Source of the DNA: Rhipicephalus microplus
Taxonomy: Eukaryota > Arthropoda > Arachnida > Ixodida > Ixodidae
DNA: 64,000 bases
Direction of reading: 5' to 3'
Assembly: GCF_043290135.1 (NCBI RefSeq)
Contig: NC_134704.1
Location: 16,904,001-16,968,000 of the forward strand
Shown here: piece after piece, positions 34,276-48,871 of the stretch
Layout of the letters: the number at the start of each line of letters is the position of its first letter
Position numbering within the stretch: position 1 is the stretch's first letter
Notes under the pieces: model-generated
Databases searched by the model: none
What the model saw: the letters and a program-made list of their open reading frames with translations, nothing else
What the model was told of the DNA's origin: nothing
Made by a program: the position numbers and the translations under genes

Positions 34276-37200
34276 AGCCAAAGGAATTCGAACAGGCCTG
34301 TCGTCCTCATGATGCACAAAAGTATATTGTATACGCACAAACTATAGCAAGCTTCGCCCTCCCGATGTCCGAACCATGGCGCAATATTGACGTATAGGCA
34401 CATTCCTCCTGTCATCGCCGTTGCTATAGCAACCCTCCAGGCTCGCCAACCAGCATATTCATAAGAGCATGGAAAGAGGAGCAGAATCTCCTTCTCGAGG
34501 CAATGCAAAAGACGGAATCACAAAACGAAAACCACAATGTGCTGACTCGACTCCTTGTCCTCTGGTTTGTCTGTTTGTTTGTTTGTTTGTTTTTATTGTG
34601 CTCCCGTATTTTGCGCTGTCTTAAAAATGAACCTTGGCCCTCTTTACCGCTCTCACATCGTCCAGATACAGAACTGTCGTGATATGCCAGCCTATTTTAC
34701 AAATAAATGGCAAATAAAGCAAAATGAGAAGCAACATGCATAATCAAAGTAACCTGGTATGAGGAAAATTGAGTAGTGTCTAGTAGTCTATTCTTCGACG
34801 GAATTCAGAGTGTCAACCAATTCGCTAGCTCACCCGTTGTTTCCTTGAATTTTCTTTGTTGACATGAACCTTAATGTCACCATGGCACTTTTCTTTTTTG
34901 CTGAGCAATCACTTTCACTTTGCCTTCAAGGCTTGAAGAAACTGACATGAGTGGAGGTACAAATGGTTATCAACATGCTGGCATTCGTGAGACCATCTTG
35001 CACAATTTACTGATATACAAGCGTACATGCGTCAAGTAAGCTTTTTGTGCCCTTGACCCTGTTGCGTCTTGACGTCACACTGTTGCAGTAGCTCACTCTG
35101 CAATATTGCGAAACTGAGTGAAGTGGAATGAGTGCAGCTCTTTTGTCATACTTCCTCTTTTAGGAACGCTACAATGTCCTGTTTTATTGCTTCGGTACGT
35201 GAGAAACACTTTCCGTGTTGCGTCACATTACGGCAACGCCGATGATGCCGAGGTGAAAATTTTCTAAATTGCCATTGACAGGTTCGAATACGTCTGAAAC
35301 GTTCCTCAACACTCATTCTTCCTGAGTGCGATCATTTTACATGCTATAAGCGCATGCTGAAGTTTCTGCACCGCCGAGTTGAAGACGACCCTTTTGAAAC
35401 ACTACAGTAAAACCAACGACCTTGACCACGGTCTACTTATGTGGTCATTAACACGTAAGAAAAAAGAAAAAGTATGTGGTTAAGAGAATGGAGGGAGGCG
35501 AGAGAGGGGATCAGGTTCGCCTTCATTTGTAAAATTAGTGATTGGCTCCTCGCGCTCAGTGCCTCAAGGGTCGCTGGGCGAAGATAGTGCTGTATTGATA
35601 AGGCGCGCCTTGCGCTGTTCCCGCCCATTATAGCGACACCGTCTCTGGAGATCATCGATTGAAAAGAGCCACTCTTTCTGCGGCGTGAGGGTACCGTTCC
35701 AAAATAATCTCCCCACCACCACGGGCCGATTCTCCACCCCCCTCACACCCCTTACCGCACCTACGTCTTCGCGACGCCTTTATTCTCAAGACAAGCTTTA
35801 CCCCCCAACGACCTGTCTCGAAAACGCCCGCTACGTCATGGCACGCACCCGCGGTGGCTATACGCAGTGAGATCGAAAACGCGATTACGGCCCTCAACGG
35901 CCCCGCATCAATTCCGTGCACTGCGTGCGCGGAGTCGTGCACTGCGCGCAGTTCGAGCCACGGCTACAGAGCTCCTGGATGTCAATCAGTAACGACATCA
36001 AGCTGCGTGTTTCAAGCAAGGGACGACAGTTAGCAACGTTGCAAGCAACTAAGTCATCCATCCCCACAGAACGCGATCGAGGTCGGACAATAGACGAGCC
36101 CTAGCTTCCTTTGGTTGTCTTCTTCGCGTTGGATAACATGGATCTTAGCTTTCGCTCCCACTGCACGGAATTTCTGAAGTCAAGTTAGCTGCAGTTTGCA
36201 CCGTCTTGGCGAAAAAAAAAATAAGAACGAGTTTAATGAAACGTTGGACCTTGCGCTCATTCTCAGACTGTCATTACAGAGAACGTCTCACATAGTTATG
36301 GCAGAGTAAACTTCTTCATTGTTAGTTTAAGAATTATATCTCTCCTACTGTCACTTGAAAACGGGGTGGGTGGGGAATTTATATACAAACTTGCAGCAAA
36401 ACCTTACAGCAGTTTATAAAAACTTCTTTTATCGATATATGTGCGCGTTGAAGAAGTTGGCATATTGCCGGATACGGGCCACTCTTTCCCGTTGTCAGGG
36501 ACAAGCGCACTCATACAACAAGCGAAAAACCGAATGAGCATTAAATATTAAAGAATTTGACTCATGCTAACGGCCTTCTAAAAGAAAATTGTACTTAGCG
36601 CATTCTTACTTCACAACTCAAACAATTAGTGCAACAACCAATACCACGCCATAAGATTTTATTTTCTAATTGCAACTTACAGTTCACACGTTTATCAAGT
36701 AGGCACAGTTTGCAACAGCAAACTCACAAGGTTTCAACGCAAGTTATAATAAGAGCAAGTATACATAGGGTCACACTTTAAGGGAGCCTTAAGCAAAAAC
36801 AGTTTCTGCAGTGAATCAGTAAGGTCGAATTATATTCATCTTTCATAATTTGTGCTGTAGTAGTTTTTCAGTGAGGTTGTCTAATGAATCGGAATTTTTC
36901 GTGCAGCTCTCTTATAGGAACTGTGACGACCATGAAGGCTATCGCATTGATATTAAAGAAAAAAACGACAGTTGCCACCCAAATTGAGCTTAAATGGCAA
37001 CCAGCTCGTGAATTGGGCGTAGAGTTACTCACGTCCTCTCGGTAGGCGGAGAAAAACCCCGCATTCTAGCGAACTTCGCATTCTAGCGAACTTCACGCGT
37101 GATGAAATGTTAATCCTTACAGCATTCATAACCCACGGTCACCCGAGTCCTCCATAATCAACCAACGAAGCTGAAACTTTCGGCCGCTGTGGTCATCACT

Positions 37201-37895
37201 GGTTTTGTGCCGACGCCATGACAGTGACCGTAAACATGGAACATACTTTTCAGCATCAGGCACCTGATCACTGAACCGTGCACGGTGTGTTACGTCACGC
37301 TTAGGCTGCCCGATTCTAGCCCGCGATCACTCACTATCAATCAGCGGAACGCTATACGGTGGCTCAGCCGACAGGTCTCGCCGAGCGCACCATGCCTTCG
37401 CGACGATTTCCATCTCGCCCTAATTAGCCTCTTCTTTCACGCTGAAACCACAACCCCATTCGAAGCCGTACAAATACGCAAGCACACTGCGCAACCCCAT
37501 ACGACCTGGCGGCCTTCTATGCTACGTTCGCTAAACGGTGGGGCTTTTAGAACTGCTTAGTCATGTTTTCATTCAGCGGAAGACGCGTCAGGGCGCCGAA
37601 ACTGCCATTTTGAGTACCGGCCCATCTGAGAGCTACAACCGAGCCGACTTCGCCAAATAGATGCGACATCGCGCGTGCTCCTGAAAGCCCAAACTTCGCA
37701 GTGCCGATCGTCGTGGCAGCGGACGAACCACCTTTTTTTTTTTCTCAAATTCGAGAGAATCGCGGCGTTCACTTGAAGACGGCCCTCAAAAATCGCGTCT
37801 CGTAAGACCGGTCACGCACACGAACTAGGTGCCGAGTACGCCTTGCAAGCACGCACGTCCGATGGAGACTCGCTTCTAAGTGAACGCCCATGTTC
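34276..37895. other. Unannotated stretch
   Basis: 3.6 kb without a recognised gene. A (GTTT)n patch lies at 34566-34592. 35640-35960 and 37560-37830 are CpG-rich with several overlapping frames but no domain. At 37063-37096 a 17-18 bp unit (GCATTCTAGCGAACTTC) is tandemly doubled. Confidence 0.4.
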
Positions 37896-38880
37896 AAGAG
37901 AGAGAGAGAAAAAACTTTATTAAAAGGTCAGTCAATTGCTCAGGCATGGCCCGTTGCCCCTAGCTGTCGGCCGGAATCCCTTGGGACGCGGCAGCAGCAA
38001 GGGCTTGACTGATGATGTCGCGTTGGACGTTGGGATCTGGGCTGCAGAGCAGGGCCTCCCAGGATTCTACAGTGCGAGAACCATCGTTTTGACTTGGACA
38101 TGTCCACACCATGTGGACCAAATTCGCTACGTCATCACAAAATTTACACTGGGACTGGAAAACTGCGGGGTGCCACTTGCTGTAAAGTGCGGGGTTTGGA
38201 AAAACCCCGGTCTGTAACTTTCGCCACAAAATCTCGTTTTTCTTACTTAGTGAGTTGTCCGCTCTCGGGTACACTTGCCGATTCAGCCTGTAGTGTGCGA
38301 CGATTTCATGGTATGTGCGCATATACTCGCTTCTTTTTTCGGTATTTTGGGAGGTTCCAGGGGTCGACCGGTAGGTGAGACCTCGGGCGACGGAATGAGC
38401 CTCCTCGTTCCCTCTAAGTCCTTGGTGAGCTGGAGCCCAGACAAGCAGAATCTGCTCTTTGGGTACTCCTACCATGTTTAATATACGGACGGCAGTCTCC
38501 GTCACCCTTCCCGATTCGTAATTTCTCACAGCGTTTTTGGAGTCGCTGATGACCACCCTGATCCCCTTTTGGCTGATGGCCAAAGCTATGGCCACTTCCT
38601 CGGCCTCTACAGTCTCGACACCAAGTACTGTGCAGCACGCAATTAGGCCACCATCTCCCCTGACCGCCACTGCCGTGTGTGCCGCTTTGCTTTCATATTC
38701 CGCAGCGTCTGTATACGCGACGTCCTGTCGACCAGTGTACCTAGATTGTAATGCCTCTGCCCTGGCTTTACGCCTGCCTTCGTGAAAGTTAGGGTTCATA
38801 TTTCTGGGTAGCGGAGGTATCTTTATCCTGTCCCTGATCTGTATTGGTATGTCTTTTGAAACTACGGGCTTCGACACCCA
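37896..38880 (-). mobile_element. 3' part of an I/R1-like LINE (RNase H region, 3' UTR, tail)
   Basis: Minus-strand LINE fragment of about 1 kb. It ends with a short 3' UTR, an AATAAA signal (plus-strand TTTATT at 37917-37922) and a CT-repeat tail at 37896-37909. The reverse transcriptase and endonuclease are missing. The 5' limit near 38880 is where recognisable homology fades; no duplications were found. Confidence 0.75.
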
Positions 38881-39015
38881 CCCCCTGCCCAAGCCGCCGC
38901 GGCAACCTGTATTCCGCTGCTGCGCACCATCCACCGCCCTCCCCCAAGTTCTCCCACCCGAAGTATCGTCCGTGCAATCAATACGGTCGAGAGGCGCTTC
39001 GAGATCGTGCCGCAA
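37960..39015 (-). pseudogene. RNase H plus C-terminal zinc motif of an I/R1-like LINE
   Basis: An uninterrupted 351-codon frame. Residues 54-85 (IRDRIKIPPLPRNM and the following basic stretch) are the linker before RNase H. The RNase H domain, which removes RNA from the RNA-DNA hybrid during reverse transcription, spans about 98-215: D103 in YTDAAE, E139 in AEEVAIALAI, D158 in ISDSKNAV, H197 in WAPAHQGLRGNEEAH. The last catalytic acid, expected after GNExA, is histidine (H207). A zinc motif C290-x2-C293-x7-H301-x4-C306 (CKFCDDVANLVHMVWTC) follows. The first 50 residues are probably flanking sequence, because homology begins around residue 54. The open frame without stops suggests a recent insertion, but without reverse transcriptase it is a dead fragment. 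Confidence 0.85.
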
Positions 39016-39117
39016 TAGACCACACTCTCTTTGTTCCTCACTCTTCTATGTCTCGCTCTCTAAATAAAAACGTAAAGCGCACAGCGATTTCGAAACTGGA
39101 CACTGAATGCTCGCAAG
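38881..39117. other. Unannotated spacer, GC-rich
   Basis: Sequence upstream of the LINE fragment; nothing recognised. Confidence 0.4.
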
Positions 39118-39250
39118 CCAAATTATTTCTTTAATAATTTAGTGAAGCGTCCAGCTCAGAAGTGCGCCCCAATTTTTTACGTAAATCCTAACTGAGTCAA
39201 CCCTAGTGGCGTATTCAGGGGGTGGCACAACGAGCCCTTGCCCCCTCGCT
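39118..39250 (+). repeat. Duplicated segment, copy 1
   Basis: 133 bp nearly identical to 43374-43507: four substitutions and one extra T in the T run are the only differences I count. The shared part crosses the left end of the MITE-like element, and the two copies diverge sharply after the word CTTGCCCCCTC. Confidence 0.9.
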
Positions 39251-39404
39251 CCTCTCTCTATCCCGAAGACTTTTTTTTTTTTTTTGCAACGGCATACAGA
39301 AAACAAAATGACACTCGACTACATCCACCTAACCAGCCCCCAGCCCCCAATTCTGATCAAAGAGCCCCCCCCCCCCTCCAAAAAAATTCTGCCTAAGGCT
39401 CATG
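39204..39404. mobile_element. MITE-like element, about 200 bp
   Basis: Begins TAGTGGCGTATTCAGGGGG and ends in the partial complement AATTCTGCCTAAGGCTCATG, with a C run (39364-39376) near the right end. Size and plan match 23504-23682. No coding capacity. Which transposase would move it is unknown. Confidence 0.5.
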
Positions 39405-41043
39405 TCGACCTTCGTTAATTTCGTCAAGTTTGCCACGTAATACTTGTTTTCTCATAGGTATCGACGCCGACGGCGGGACCTCGAGTTGATTGGCACAGGT
39501 TCCTCGTAAAAGAGTGTTTGCACGCGTTACCATACCTTATGAAGACATCTGAGGTCTTATGTCCGTGGAAGCAAACAGGACGAAAAAAAAAGCAAGACGG
39601 ACAAAAAAGACGAAAAGAAGAGAACGTGCTTTTTTTGTCTTTTCTTCCTCCGTGTCTCTCTTGTTCGTCGCACTGTTTGCTATCTTGGATCAATATCAAG
39701 CGGTCCAGCCATCTACACTTTCTTGCGGTTTTATGTGTGCGCGAAAATTGTATGAAGTAAAGAGACATACTTCGTGGAACAGTGGCAAGTTGCCCTTTTG
39801 TATTCGAGGCATGTTTCGACGGCGCCGTCTTCATAAACTGGCTGTTACATCTTCACGCAAAAAACCCTGTGCTCTTTGTGTTGAATGTTTGACTGGAACG
39901 AATAATCAAGGCACAAGAAGCGAAAGTTATCGTGCGTGCATCTACACTACTAGAGAAGTGTTTTTCAGCCATTAAAGACACGCAACAAATCAAATGATGC
40001 AACCAACGTACGATACATGGCAAGTCAGCTTTCTTCAAGACACGCAAAGTGAATAGCGGTCTTGCGTGAAAAGAAAAGATCGCTACGGAACCCACCAGTT
40101 CTTTGTGCGAAATCAGGAAGCACAATTGTATATACATTTCACAGAAAGATTCTTATTCGACAAAAAAGATCTGATGATGACATGCATCCCAGAACACGCA
40201 GAAATAATTTGGTCGTAAACTTGGATGCATTTTTTTCTGTGAAATTCAATTGTATTTTTGTTGCTTTTGCTACAAATCGTTAACTGAAGTTTTTTATGTC
40301 ATGAAAATTCGAAAAGTCTTTAAAGTGTCATTGCTACTATGAAATTCCATTTTATTCGCATTTTCCGCATTTTGTCTTTATTCGCTCATATGAGATGCCT
40401 GTGAGTTGGGTCTTCATTACTTCTTATCGATTCTGCTCCATAAAGCTTCCACACACTTTCTCTGTATTGCACACAACTCTTCCTAGCCGAGGAATGCAGG
40501 ACATCCGCCCACACCAGCAAACTCCTCGGCTTCCGCAGCAGAATCCTGCCCGTAGCTTGCGCCAACGAAGCGAATTGGTCGCGGTCCAATCGCTCTTCCA
40601 AGTAGGCGAGCAAACACAAGCGTTCTAGGAGATGGCACACTGACTGCCTTAGCGAGCGTGCCTCAGGCTCCTCTTAACTTCGTCTCTGCCTTCCACGCAA
40701 ATACACGTGCAGGAACACGGTACAAATACGTGCACACAGATACTGCATTCAGACGAGTACGCTTGCGTGCACCCGCCCACCCAAACACACAAAGCTTTGT
40801 TGGAGAGGCAAGAACCTTGCTTCCGCGCAGGCGTTTGTCGAAGAACCTTTCGAGTGACAACGGTGACACATCCGACAACGGCACGAAAAGTTCCGTGCCT
40901 CTCATGACGTATACGTCGCCATGGTACGGCCTTTCTCTTGTTGGACTCCCACATCCCCTGGTTGTCTACTTGGTGGAGTCTTCTGTGTACTTCTTACTCT
41001 CCGTCCTTCTCCTTGAGGTTTTTCTCTCTTTTCTTTCATTCCG
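39405..41043. other. Unannotated stretch
   Basis: No gene recognised. Overlapping frames at 39424-39975 and 40386-40640 (the latter 84 codons on the minus strand, GC-balanced) have no known motif. 40640-40930 has several overlapping frames on both strands, again without a domain. Confidence 0.4.
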
Positions 41044-41057
41044 CTTCTTCGTCACCT

Positions 41058-41462
41058 TATTTGATATGTGGGGTTTAACAAGAGTGGCGATGTGGGCTTC
41101 TTGGTGAAACATTTGAAAAAAAAATTTATGTAGCGCGAGGCGAAGAAAATTAACACAGGAAGGCGCTTTGTCCTCTCAGTCTATTCCTTCCTGTGTCCAT
41201 TTTTTCGCCTCGCGCTACATAAATTTCTTTCAAATGGGGTTTAACATCCCAAAACCGCCGTATTATTATGAGAGACGCCGTAGTAGAGGGCTTCAGAAAT
41301 TTCCACTACCGGGGGTTCTTTAACATGCACCCAAATCTGAACGCACGGGCCTACAACATTTCCGCCTCCATCGGAAATGCTGCCGCCGCAGCCGGGATTC
41401 GATCCCGCGACCTGCGGGTCAGCAGCCGAGTACCTTAGCCACTCGACCACCGCGGCGAGGCT
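41058..41462 (-). mobile_element. Ruka-like SINE split by a hairpin insertion
   Basis: Minus-strand SINE in two parts, 41058-41080 (tail and first body bases) and 41235-41462 (rest of body and tRNA head). The whole is flanked by the perfect 14 bp repeat CTTCTTCGTCACCT at 41044-41057 and 41463-41476, showing that both parts were one insertion. Confidence 0.93.
41081..41234. mobile_element. 154 bp hairpin insertion inside the SINE
   Basis: Flanked by the 12 bp repeat TGGGGTTTAACA (41069-41080 and 41235-41246), which is SINE body duplicated on insertion. Two arms of about 50 bp (41112-41165 and 41185-41234) are about 90 percent complementary around an 18 bp loop; arm words are TTTATGTAGCGCGAGGCG and its complement, then ACACAGGAAGG. 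A 12 bp duplication is unusual for DNA transposons and suggests copying by a LINE machinery. About 30 bp (41081-41111) lie outside the arms. A single related arm is at 50616-50647. Confidence 0.75.
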
Positions 41463-41476
41463 CTTCTTCGTCACCT

Positions 41477-42587
41477 GTTTCCCCTTCTTTTTGATCTCCT
41501 TGGCAGCGCCGGCTGTCGCTGGTTTCCGCGCTCATACGCAATCGAGCGCGTTGACTAAGGTTTCCGGATAAGGGAGCCTATGAGACTAACGCCGGTGGCA
41601 TGGAGATTTGAGTAGGGCTTTCCTGTAGCGACATACGATGGATGCTGATAAATCAATGAAAGGATGAAGGAGGGCATCGCCGTACAATTCGATATATAAG
41701 GGGTCGTTCGTGCACGCGCGCTTGTGATCACGCGCATATGAAGTCCGCTTTGTGCGGCCTTTTTAACATGACCCTTGAATCGGTGGTGCGTAGCGGGAGT
41801 GCCTTCTTAATTGCGGCGTACCTATCACGTCCTTTCATTAACCCTTATATCCCATTTCCCTTTCCTTGGGGCAATGTACCATAGCATATTGCGTTTCGTA
41901 ATGCTAACTAATTATGTTTTAGCCACCACTGGCTCTGCGGCAAAATCACGAAATGAGCAGTATCTAGATGATGTGAGATTAATTAAATCTGCGAGATAAT
42001 GAGTATAATGATAATGATGAATTTTGTAGATTGCCTCGGTGAGCTGTGCACTCTATATTAGCCACGACATATAGCCAGTGTTATTTCAAAAAATAAGCCC
42101 TGAAAGAACTTGTGAGTACAACGTGAATAGGAATCTAAATAATAACAACTACCGGGAGAAAAAAGCTGAGGGCTCTCCACCAGCGGAGATAAAAACACCG
42201 CATTGGTGTTCCTCTCAGTATTTCTTCTACGTGAGACACTTATTTTGCGTGTTCAGAGAGAGAGAGAGAGAGATCGACAGTATGGCCCTGAGCTACGTTG
42301 TCTCCCAAAAATATTAGAACAAAGAAACTGAATTTATAACGTAAGCGGCTCTGACCAGCAAATATTGGCGAGGTGTTACGCCTCAAGAGCTAAGGATATC
42401 GTAATCATAAAAATAAGCTGTTGATCCTTACGCCTTCTTCGAACAGTTGCAGCGTCATATTTCAACCTTAATACGCGCGTATAAGCTTCTTAAAAGGACG
42501 GCCATCCTCCATATACAAGAGTGCGGTCAAGAGAGAACGAACCGATAGCAAGCCGCGGGGATTCAAAAAAAAATGTAGATGGTCGAA
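41477..42587. other. Unannotated stretch
   Basis: Nothing recognised except a (GA)n patch at 42255-42273. Confidence 0.45.
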
Positions 42588-42692
42588 AATAGCTACTACA
42601 TCCAGCGTGTAGCTACTACAACAATGCATGTAGCTACTACAACAATAGCTACTACAACAATAGCTACTACAACAATGCATGTAGGTACTACA
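42588..42692 (+). repeat. Minisatellite of TAGCTACTACAACAA units
   Basis: Five to six units of TAGCTACTACAACAA (15 bp), some with an extra TGCATG (21 bp). All unit lengths are multiples of three, so the minus strand stays open as a serine/cysteine/tyrosine repeat, which is not a gene. Confidence 0.85.
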
Positions 42693-42960
42693 ATCTATCT
42701 TTTTCGTTCCTAATATTCGAAGCCTGCTTTAACTTAGCCATCATGTTGGGCGCGAAATAATCGCAACTGCTGCAGTGATCCAGTGCTGTGATGAGGATGT
42801 AGTTTCTTTAATTTTAAAACAAAAGTAATTTATGTCGGCATTGATCATCAAAGCTCCACTGACGTGTTTTCGCCGTGAATATGACGTTCTAAAATACACT
42901 AACACATTACAAAAAAAGGTTCCGTCCCGGCAATCGAATGTACGGCCCCTCACTCCCATC

Positions 42961-42984
42961 TGTGTCCGAATCTATTCGGACACA
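42961..42984. repeat. Perfect 10 bp inverted repeat
   Basis: TGTGTCCGAA and TTCGGACACA separated by four bases (TCTA). A compact palindrome of unknown role. Confidence 0.7.
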
Positions 42985-43023
42985 GAGCGTGCGTTCTTCG
43001 GCATACAAATGGCGCGCTAATTA

Positions 43024-43350
43024 TATTTTTTATTTATTTATTTACTAATACTGCAGGCCCTACCTGGGCTTAAGCAGGAGTGGGTACATAAATGTCAGTG
43101 AGAATAGTCACAAAACTAAGTAAAACGTACAGAAGTTACGAAAATTTGCAACATGAACGAGGAATGCATTATGTATATAAAGCAATACAAAAGTACAACG
43201 ATTCGTAGCACCAATCGGGAACATAAGTAAGGTATAACAGCATTTTAAAAAATCAAGAGATAGATTATTACGAGTATTGACGAATATACACCATTTACTG
43301 TTGGCGGCATGCGCTCAGGGCTGGATGACTTTAGCGTGCTATTGTTATCA
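43024..43350 (-). mobile_element. 3' UTR of a CR1/L2-like LINE with TAAA tail
   Basis: On the minus strand the end reads CCAGGTAGGGCCTGCAGTAT followed by (AAAT)n at 43024-43046, a typical CR1/L2 end. About 300 bp upstream is AT-rich and non-coding. The 5' limit is approximate. Confidence 0.6.
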
Positions 43351-43373
43351 CTAGTGAGGAGGCGTCGAGGGTG

Positions 43374-43507
43374 CCAAATTATTTCTTTAATGATTTAGTG
43401 AAGCGTCCAGTTCAGAAGTGCGCCCCAATTTTTTTACGTAAATCCTAACTGAGTCAACCCTAGTGGCGTATCCAGGGGGTGGCACAACGAGTCCTTGCCC
43501 CCTCTCT
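43374..43507 (+). repeat. Duplicated segment, copy 2
   Basis: Second copy of the 39118-39250 segment, about 96 percent identical, ending at the same element-internal point (CTTGCCCCCTC). Lies 4.26 kb downstream in direct orientation. Confidence 0.9.
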
Positions 43508-46685
<3,178 letters not shown>

Positions 46686-46912
46686 TATCTATAGGGCGTC
46701 ACGTCCCAAAACCCCGACATGTTTATGAGGGATGTCGTAGGGCTCCAGAAAATTCGGCCATCGGGTGCTCCTTAACAAGCGCTCGCACCGCACAATACAC
46801 GGGCCTCTAGCATATCATCTCCATGGAAATGTGACCTTCACTGCCGGAATCGAACCTACGACCTTCGGGTCAGCAGCCGTGCACCGTAACGACTATACGC
46901 CACCTCGGCGGA
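46686..46912 (-). mobile_element. SINE of the longer-body subfamily
   Basis: Minus-strand copy with GTCACGTCCCAAAACCCCGA, CACGGGCCTCTAGCATATCA and the head GAATCGAACCTACGACCTTC, CGTAACGACTATACGCC. It shares the extra middle (CTCGCACCGCACAATACAC, a diverged form of the TGTGCAATGTCAGTGCAC word) with 10762 and 56372. The B box (GGTTCGATTCC) fits consensus. No clear duplication. Confidence 0.8.
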
Positions 46913-48395
46913 CATGTGTGTGTTGCGTGCGTGCGTGCACGGCGTCACGTAAAGCGGGCTTATAAAAAACGCTTGACGTCCTCTATTGCCCCATTGTCCA
47001 ATCAAGCACGCTTTCGACTTGTTGGGAATCCTCTTTTATGCCTTTTTTCCAAGTGCGTCTGAAGAGAGAAGCACGGCAAAAGAGGCTCAGACCTGAACGC
47101 TCTTCCTAAAAGGAATTTTCGAGACGCAATCCCGTTCCCGCGGTTCCAACAAGCGAATACTCGGAACCCATAAGAAAAACACCGATCTGGGTTGAGCGAA
47201 GGCTTTTTGCGGAGTGGTGTTCTTGACTGGGTATACACATGAGAAGCACTCTCCGCGAACCGCTAAGGTTCGTGCTAGATCTTTCAAATTCTTTTACGAG
47301 AGTGCGGATGTTACGTCTCGCTTTTTAAACAGATGTGATGCTGCTTTTAGCGCACGTGCAAACTGCTGGGGGGTAGATAGCGCGTCGCTTGATCTCCGAG
47401 TCGTCATCATTAAAAAGGCGTCTCATTTCACGTCACAAGTTCGCGAATAAAGGATTTTAACCGAGTGCTGCAATCTTTTTTTATTTTTTGTCGCTATCTC
47501 TCTTTCAGCGTTTTCGTAAATCGCGAAGGCGCGTTTCAGCTAAAAAGCACTTTTGAAGCTGCGAATAGACATCAGTTTTGAAATGAAAAACTTTTAAAAA
47601 GAGAACGAGCATGCTGAGAGGATTTTCGTTGTATACAACCAAATTTGCTCAAAGTACGGACAGCCTGCAGGCTTTTGGAACGTTTGGTGTGTGAGTGGAG
47701 CTCGAAGCACTAGATCCAAATTCGCAGTATTCATGTAATGGTGTCGTGTTCTTAGGGCTACGCGAAGTCGAAAGTCTGTAAACAAGGCGGCGCATTGTCC
47801 TTCTTAAGCGGCTAGGATTGCGAGAGCTGGTTGCAAGAGAACTGTTATTATTACAGCGTTTTGCACACACGGGCTCCTTCACAACCGACCACCGGTCTCC
47901 CATCGGTGCAACGAGTTTTCGTAGCACCAATCGAAATGCGCTCACGCGAATTGTGAATGATGAACTCGGGGTGTTTGCACGGCCGCCAAAAAAACATAGA
48001 TTTAGAGTAGTCGTTTCGAGATGTACGTGAGGCAGGTGAAGTTAATTTTTCGTGGAGGGTCAAACAGCCTAAGAGCAACCAAGGGTGTATAAAAGAAGCC
48101 GCAGGCGGCAGCAAGTTAGATGGAGTGATGAAATTAAGAATATCGCAGAGATAAAATGTAATCAGGCGGCGCAAGATAGAGCAAACTATAGCACTGGGAT
48201 AGACTTTCGTCCTGCAGTGAACACGTAAGTACGCTGGGAATGATTATGATTGTGATTATGATGTACAGTGGGTAGCTCGAAGGCATCGTGCCACCAGCGG
48301 AAAACACCTGAAGCTTTTGTCCGTTTCGGTTTCCTCTTGATGACATGCACTGCCCTTGTACGCGACTGTTACCTCATCAACATCGTCGCAATTGT
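46913..48395. other. Unannotated stretch
   Basis: No gene recognised. 47090-47260 and 47800-47960 are moderately CpG-rich with overlapping frames but no domain. Confidence 0.4.
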
Positions 48396-48443
48396 GATGA
48401 TGATGATTATGATGATGATGATGATGATGATGGTGTTGGTGGT
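48396..48443 (+). repeat. GAT trinucleotide microsatellite
   Basis: Imperfect (GAT)n running into GGTGTTGGTGGT. A shorter GATTATGATTGT patch lies at 48240-48262. Confidence 0.85.
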
Positions 48444-48871
48444 GATCAAAAAATAATGTTGAGGGTTAAAGCTCAAAGCTTACTTTGCTTCTAGTACAGA
48501 AACACGGAGCAGCTAAAGCAAAAGGCTACAGAGGCCTGACGAAGGGCGCCCGCTTCTGTTGACACTCAGTAATAGCGGCACAAATGTTGATGCATAATAT
48601 ATGATACACTCCATATCAAGTTGATGTTACATGATCAGTATAGAAGTAAACACATTATGAAAACAAAGGGAGAAGTTTACACTAGTGTGTAGAACTTAAA
48701 AAAACAGCAATTCTTGTTGCTCTTGCAAGCTTGGCGTAACCTCCTTGGCTGCTGCGCGGTCTTTCCTTGACGTAGACAAAATGTCGAACCGCAGCATATT
48801 ACCAACCACGCAAAAGTGCGCAAACTCGAGCGACAGCCAGTCAGTCGGTCAACTTCATTCGGGTCCTAATA
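48444..48871. other. Unannotated spacer
   Basis: Nothing recognised. Confidence 0.4.

Noticed and set aside
35640..35960. Host promoter CpG island
   Set aside because: CpG-rich but no initiator, exon or splice pattern that I can defend.
42588..42692. CRISPR-like array
   Set aside because: Units are directly adjacent without unique spacers and the DNA is eukaryotic.
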